From NCBI RefSeq assembly GCF_007713685.1, contig NZ_VMRJ01000002.1:620001-684000 (forward strand): a stretch of DNA of 64,000 bases, in the 5' to 3' direction. Below are positions 62,201 through 64,000 of this stretch, one piece after another (within the stretch, counting starts at the first letter, position 1; each line of letters starts with the position of its first letter). The notes beneath the pieces are model-generated. The model was not told where the DNA came from. It saw nothing but the letters and a program-made list of their open reading frames with translations, and did not search any database. Made by a program: the position numbers and the translations under genes. The DNA is from Hymenobacter setariae (lineage in GTDB: Bacteria; Bacteroidota; Bacteroidia; Cytophagales; Hymenobacteraceae).

Positions 62201-62746
62201 GACCGCTTCATCCTGGGCAACCCCTTCCCTAGGTACACCTTTGGGGCTACTTACACGGCCGACTATAAGGGCTTCGACCTGCTAGTATTTGTGCAAGGTG
62301 TGGGCAAGCGTAGCCTCTACATTCGGGGTGAGGGCGTGGAAGCCTTCCACAACAACTGGGAGAACGTGTACGAGCAGCACCTCGACCGCTGGACGCCGAC
62401 TAATCCCAACGCCGACTATCCGCGCCTGACCATCGGCACGGCCTCGACTAACAACAACCAAGGCTCGGACTACTGGCTGCGCAACGGTGCCTACGCGCGC
62501 CTCAAAAACGTGCAGTTTGGCTATACCCTGCCTGCCTCGCTCACCAAGAAAGCCTACATCCAGCGGCTCCGCATTTTCGCCTCGGGCCAGGATTTGTTCA
62601 CCATCAGTCACTTGAAGAAAATTGGGTTTGACCCTGAGCTCTCGGAATTCAGCGAGAGCGTGGGCTTGGGTGGGGGCTCGGGCAGCAGCGGCCGCGTGTA
62701 CCCGGCCGTGCGGGTCGTGACCCTAGGCGTCGATATTTCTCTCTAA
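59279..62746 (+). CDS. SusC-type TonB-dependent transporter with STN domain (third set)
   Basis: 1155 residues from the ATG at 59279. Signal peptide (LALLLGAVPGASRAQ), STN domain (LEAFIQELQTTYKVNFLYRN), carboxypeptidase-D-like repeat (IAGRVTDEKGVGLPGVTI), plug (NDVVVVGYGTQQRANVTGAI) and barrel ending VVTLGVDISL. The loop VEAFHNNWENVYEQHLDRWTPTNPNADYPRL is the usual late-barrel SusC motif. Frame overlaps FecR by nothing; gap 55 nt. Pairs with the partial SusD to the right. Confidence 0.95.
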   Translation: MANFTRYVRLALLLGAVPGASRAQGSLAFASQNPRPPVASARATSQVSLEAFIQELQTTYKVNFLYRNQLITGRYLTKTHPTFKSLSEALRYVTQQSGLEFERLKEGLYVIVPKPTASNLAQPAGPEVPQEVPPLLASTGSAITATLANVTIAGRVTDEKGVGLPGVTILVKGTTQGASTNPDGSFTLQAPENSVLVFSFVGYTRKEVPVTGATSSLTVALVEETQSLNDVVVVGYGTQQRANVTGAINTVSGATLENRPVTTVAQALQGSSPNLTIQQNSAEPGAGLNINIRGVGTLGNASPLIIVDGIAGSLNAINPNDIESVTVLKDAASAAIYGSRAANGVLLVTTKQGALNQKPVISYNTVLGYQAPNFQRRPVTGIQFMELKNEALVNSGQAPQFTPQQMRDFAAHGDYDWQLNQVLKKQAFQQNHNLSVSGSSGKTRYLVSLGYVDQNSLFYGDNYGFKRLNGRLNLTTQVTDRLKLGAIVSYAHVGTREHAFDSQWIISDAARIPVIYPIQDDQGNYVTPATASDNSVNRLLNGGLRTNSNDNVFGNLNAEFEIVKGLKLRGLVGGDLWSYQNDEFTRSLMYVTLDGSPTAGGDGNNSVQNRNQRTLLTNYQATLNYDRTFAEKHSVQAVVGYSTEHYTDDRRGIHVINIPGNQFGVINNGTTYAGVYDPSGGYHANGTYGNQEQWALNSVFGRVNYAFAGKYLVEGSFRYDGSSRFASDRRWGFFPSGSVGWRPLEENFMEFLKSTLSDLKVRGSLGQLGNQNIGLYRYLSTVSLAPGTYSFGGTPVSGSYFSTSNSAITWETATMGNVGLDVGFFQNALSFSVDYFDKRTSNILIDLPVAGAFGAGAPTQNAAKVRNRGWEVTATYRMRTERGFNQSLSLNAADTRNTVIDTRGVETIRGGDATNIIREGWPINSYFGYRTAGLYQTLEEINAGPKPAFVAPGTVRPGDIRYVDRNGDGVINQDDRFILGNPFPRYTFGATYTADYKGFDLLVFVQGVGKRSLYIRGEGVEAFHNNWENVYEQHLDRWTPTNPNADYPRLTIGTASTNNNQGSDYWLRNGAYARLKNVQFGYTLPASLTKKAYIQRLRIFASGQDLFTISHLKKIGFDPELSEFSESVGLGGGSGSSGRVYPAVRVVTLGVDISL

Positions 62747-62752
62747 TCTCTA

Positions 62753-62760
62753 TCCCACCC
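62753..62760 (+). promoter_or_regulatory. TCCCACCC leader box, third SusD
   Basis: Exact TCCCACCC in the 17-nt gap after susC, 3 nt before the susD ATG. Confidence 0.5.
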
Positions 62761-62763
62761 ATC

Positions 62764-64000
62764 ATGCTACTACATCGTCATCTCCGCCAAACGCTACTGC
62801 TTGGGCTAGGGCTAGGTTTGGGGCTCGCGTCGTGCCAAAAGCTCGACCTGCCGCCTACCGACCGCCCCACCGACGCCACGTTTTGGCAGCAGCCTTCGGA
62901 CGCGGACAACGTGCTAACGACGGCTTACGAAAACCTCTACAACTCCGAGTATTTCTTTTTCAACGAAACGCTCTCGGACAACGCTTATAACAAGAGCGAT
63001 GTGAACGGCTCCAACGCCCGCAACATTGCCGAAGGCGCCTACGGCACCAACCAAGCGCGCGTGACCAACGAGTGGGGCTACCACTACAGCGGCATTCGCA
63101 AGTGCAACCAGCTGCTGGCCAACATCGATAAGATTTCGGGCCTCGATGCTGGCCTCAAGGCGCGCTACATCGCTGAGGCGCGCGCCTTGCGCGCCTACCA
63201 GTACTTCCAGCTGCTAACCTGGTACGGCGACGTGCCGCTGGTAACCACCGAAATCAGCGTGTCGGATGCAGCAGGCTTGACCCGCACGGGCCGCGCCGAG
63301 GTGCTCGACTTTGTGCTGAAGGAGCTAGACGCCGCCGCGGCCGACCTGCCTCTGAACACTGCCTACGCCGCTACCGACCGCGGGCGCTTTACCAAAGGTG
63401 GAGCGCTGGCCGTGAAGGCCCGCGTACTGCTCTACGAAGGCCGCTGGGCCGACGTAACGGCCGTGACCGAGCAACTGATAGGCGGCCAGGCCGGTAGCTA
63501 CAGCTTGTTTTCAAGCTACGCAGGTGTGTTCTCGCCTAACAACGAGGGCAACAGCGAGGTAATGCTCGACTTGCAGTACCTGTTTCCGTCGCGCACCTAC
63601 TCCGAGCAGCGCTTCTTTATTCCGCGCACCGAGGGCAAGCTTATCTGCGCCATTGCCCCCACGCAAGAATTGGTTGACAGCTACCTAATGGCCAACGGCA
63701 AGGCCATCGGCGATGCTGGCTCGGGCTACAGCGAGGCCACGCCCTACGTGGGCCGCGACCCGCGCCTGAGCGCCACGCTAGTATACGATGGCTACAAGTG
63801 GCAGCGCCCCGACGGGTCGAGCATTCTCATTCGCACGCTACCTGGCACCGGCGACAACTCCATTGACCGCGCCGACGCTAGCCCCACTGGCTACTACTCG
63901 GCCAAGTACTTCGACCCCACTGCCGACGCCAACCTCAACTCGGGCTTGAACCTGATATTGGTGCGCTACGCCGACGTGCTGCTCATGCATGCCGAGGCTA
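62764..64000 (+). CDS. SusD/RagB-family lipoprotein (third set), cut by the window edge
   Basis: 412 codons visible from the ATG at 62764, C-terminus missing. Lipoprotein signal with Cys24 (LGLASC). SusD features: NVLTTAYENLYNSEYFFFNE, YIAEARALRAYQYFQLLTWYGDVPLVT helices near 140-165, and LVRYADVLLMHAEA at the edge, which is the conserved C-terminal helix. No enzyme gene of this set is visible; they may lie beyond the window. Confidence 0.94.
   Translation, partial: MLLHRHLRQTLLLGLGLGLGLASCQKLDLPPTDRPTDATFWQQPSDADNVLTTAYENLYNSEYFFFNETLSDNAYNKSDVNGSNARNIAEGAYGTNQARVTNEWGYHYSGIRKCNQLLANIDKISGLDAGLKARYIAEARALRAYQYFQLLTWYGDVPLVTTEISVSDAAGLTRTGRAEVLDFVLKELDAAAADLPLNTAYAATDRGRFTKGGALAVKARVLLYEGRWADVTAVTEQLIGGQAGSYSLFSSYAGVFSPNNEGNSEVMLDLQYLFPSRTYSEQRFFIPRTEGKLICAIAPTQELVDSYLMANGKAIGDAGSGYSEATPYVGRDPRLSATLVYDGYKWQRPDGSSILIRTLPGTGDNSIDRADASPTGYYSAKYFDPTADANLNSGLNLILVRYADVLLMHAEA

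Overview
The window looks like chromosomal DNA of a Bacteroidota species of the Cytophagales, most likely Hymenobacter or a close relative. This is inferred from three SusC/SusD pairs each preceded by an ECF sigma factor and a FecR-type anti-sigma factor, a T9SS C-terminal sorting domain, TAnnTTTG-type promoters, absence of Shine-Dalgarno sequences, and moderately high GC coding DNA. No rRNA, tRNA, CRISPR array, transposase or phage gene was seen. A conspicuous compositional feature is the palindrome CCTAGG (and CTAG in general), which is far more frequent than base composition predicts.

Layout. Positions 1-2686 hold a partial Gfo/Idh/MocA oxidoreductase, a GH18 chitinase-like protein and a Dabb protein. 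Positions 2976-31533 are a large hemicellulose locus. Its minus-strand part reads, in transcription order: ECF sigma, FecR, SusC with STN domain, SusD, GH43, GH97, GH43-CBM6, GH8, GH43, GH43-CBM6, GH31, GH67, GH43, a CE1-CBM48-CE1 double esterase, GH43. A second GH97 converges on it from the left and shares a perfect palindromic terminator. The enzyme set fits debranching and depolymerising arabino-glucuronoxylan oligosaccharides; no endo-xylanase is present. The GH31 gene carries an in-frame TGA where a Trp codon is expected, 58 codons before its natural end.

Positions 31987-40170 hold housekeeping and stress genes: an NAD(P)-binding oxidoreductase, a DapA-family aldolase plus cupin opposite a MocR-type regulator, and a nitrosative-stress cluster. 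The cluster consists of an Rrf2/NsrR-like regulator, flavohaemoprotein Hmp, and a divergent five-gene operon (unknown secreted protein, small unknown protein, DUF2024, Rof-like Rho-binding antiterminator, MarR-like regulator with a Cys cluster). The rrf2 and hmp genes share a matching 14-bp near-palindromic site overlapping their promoters.

Positions 40662-47577 are a second sigma/FecR/SusC/SusD set without enzymes. Positions 48045-57202 form a mannose/GlcNAc-type locus: GH92, a GH76-like protein with T9SS tail and a BadF-type sugar kinase on the minus strand; mannose-6-phosphate isomerase, DeoR regulator and sugar porter on the plus strand, with an AT-rich divergent region holding nested inverted repeats. 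Positions 57315-64000 are a third sigma/FecR/SusC/SusD set running off the right edge.

Across the sugar-use genes a short leader box, TCCCACCC or a one-mismatch form, lies 0-18 nt upstream of many start codons. I know of no described element with this sequence and position; it is the most novel signal I found.
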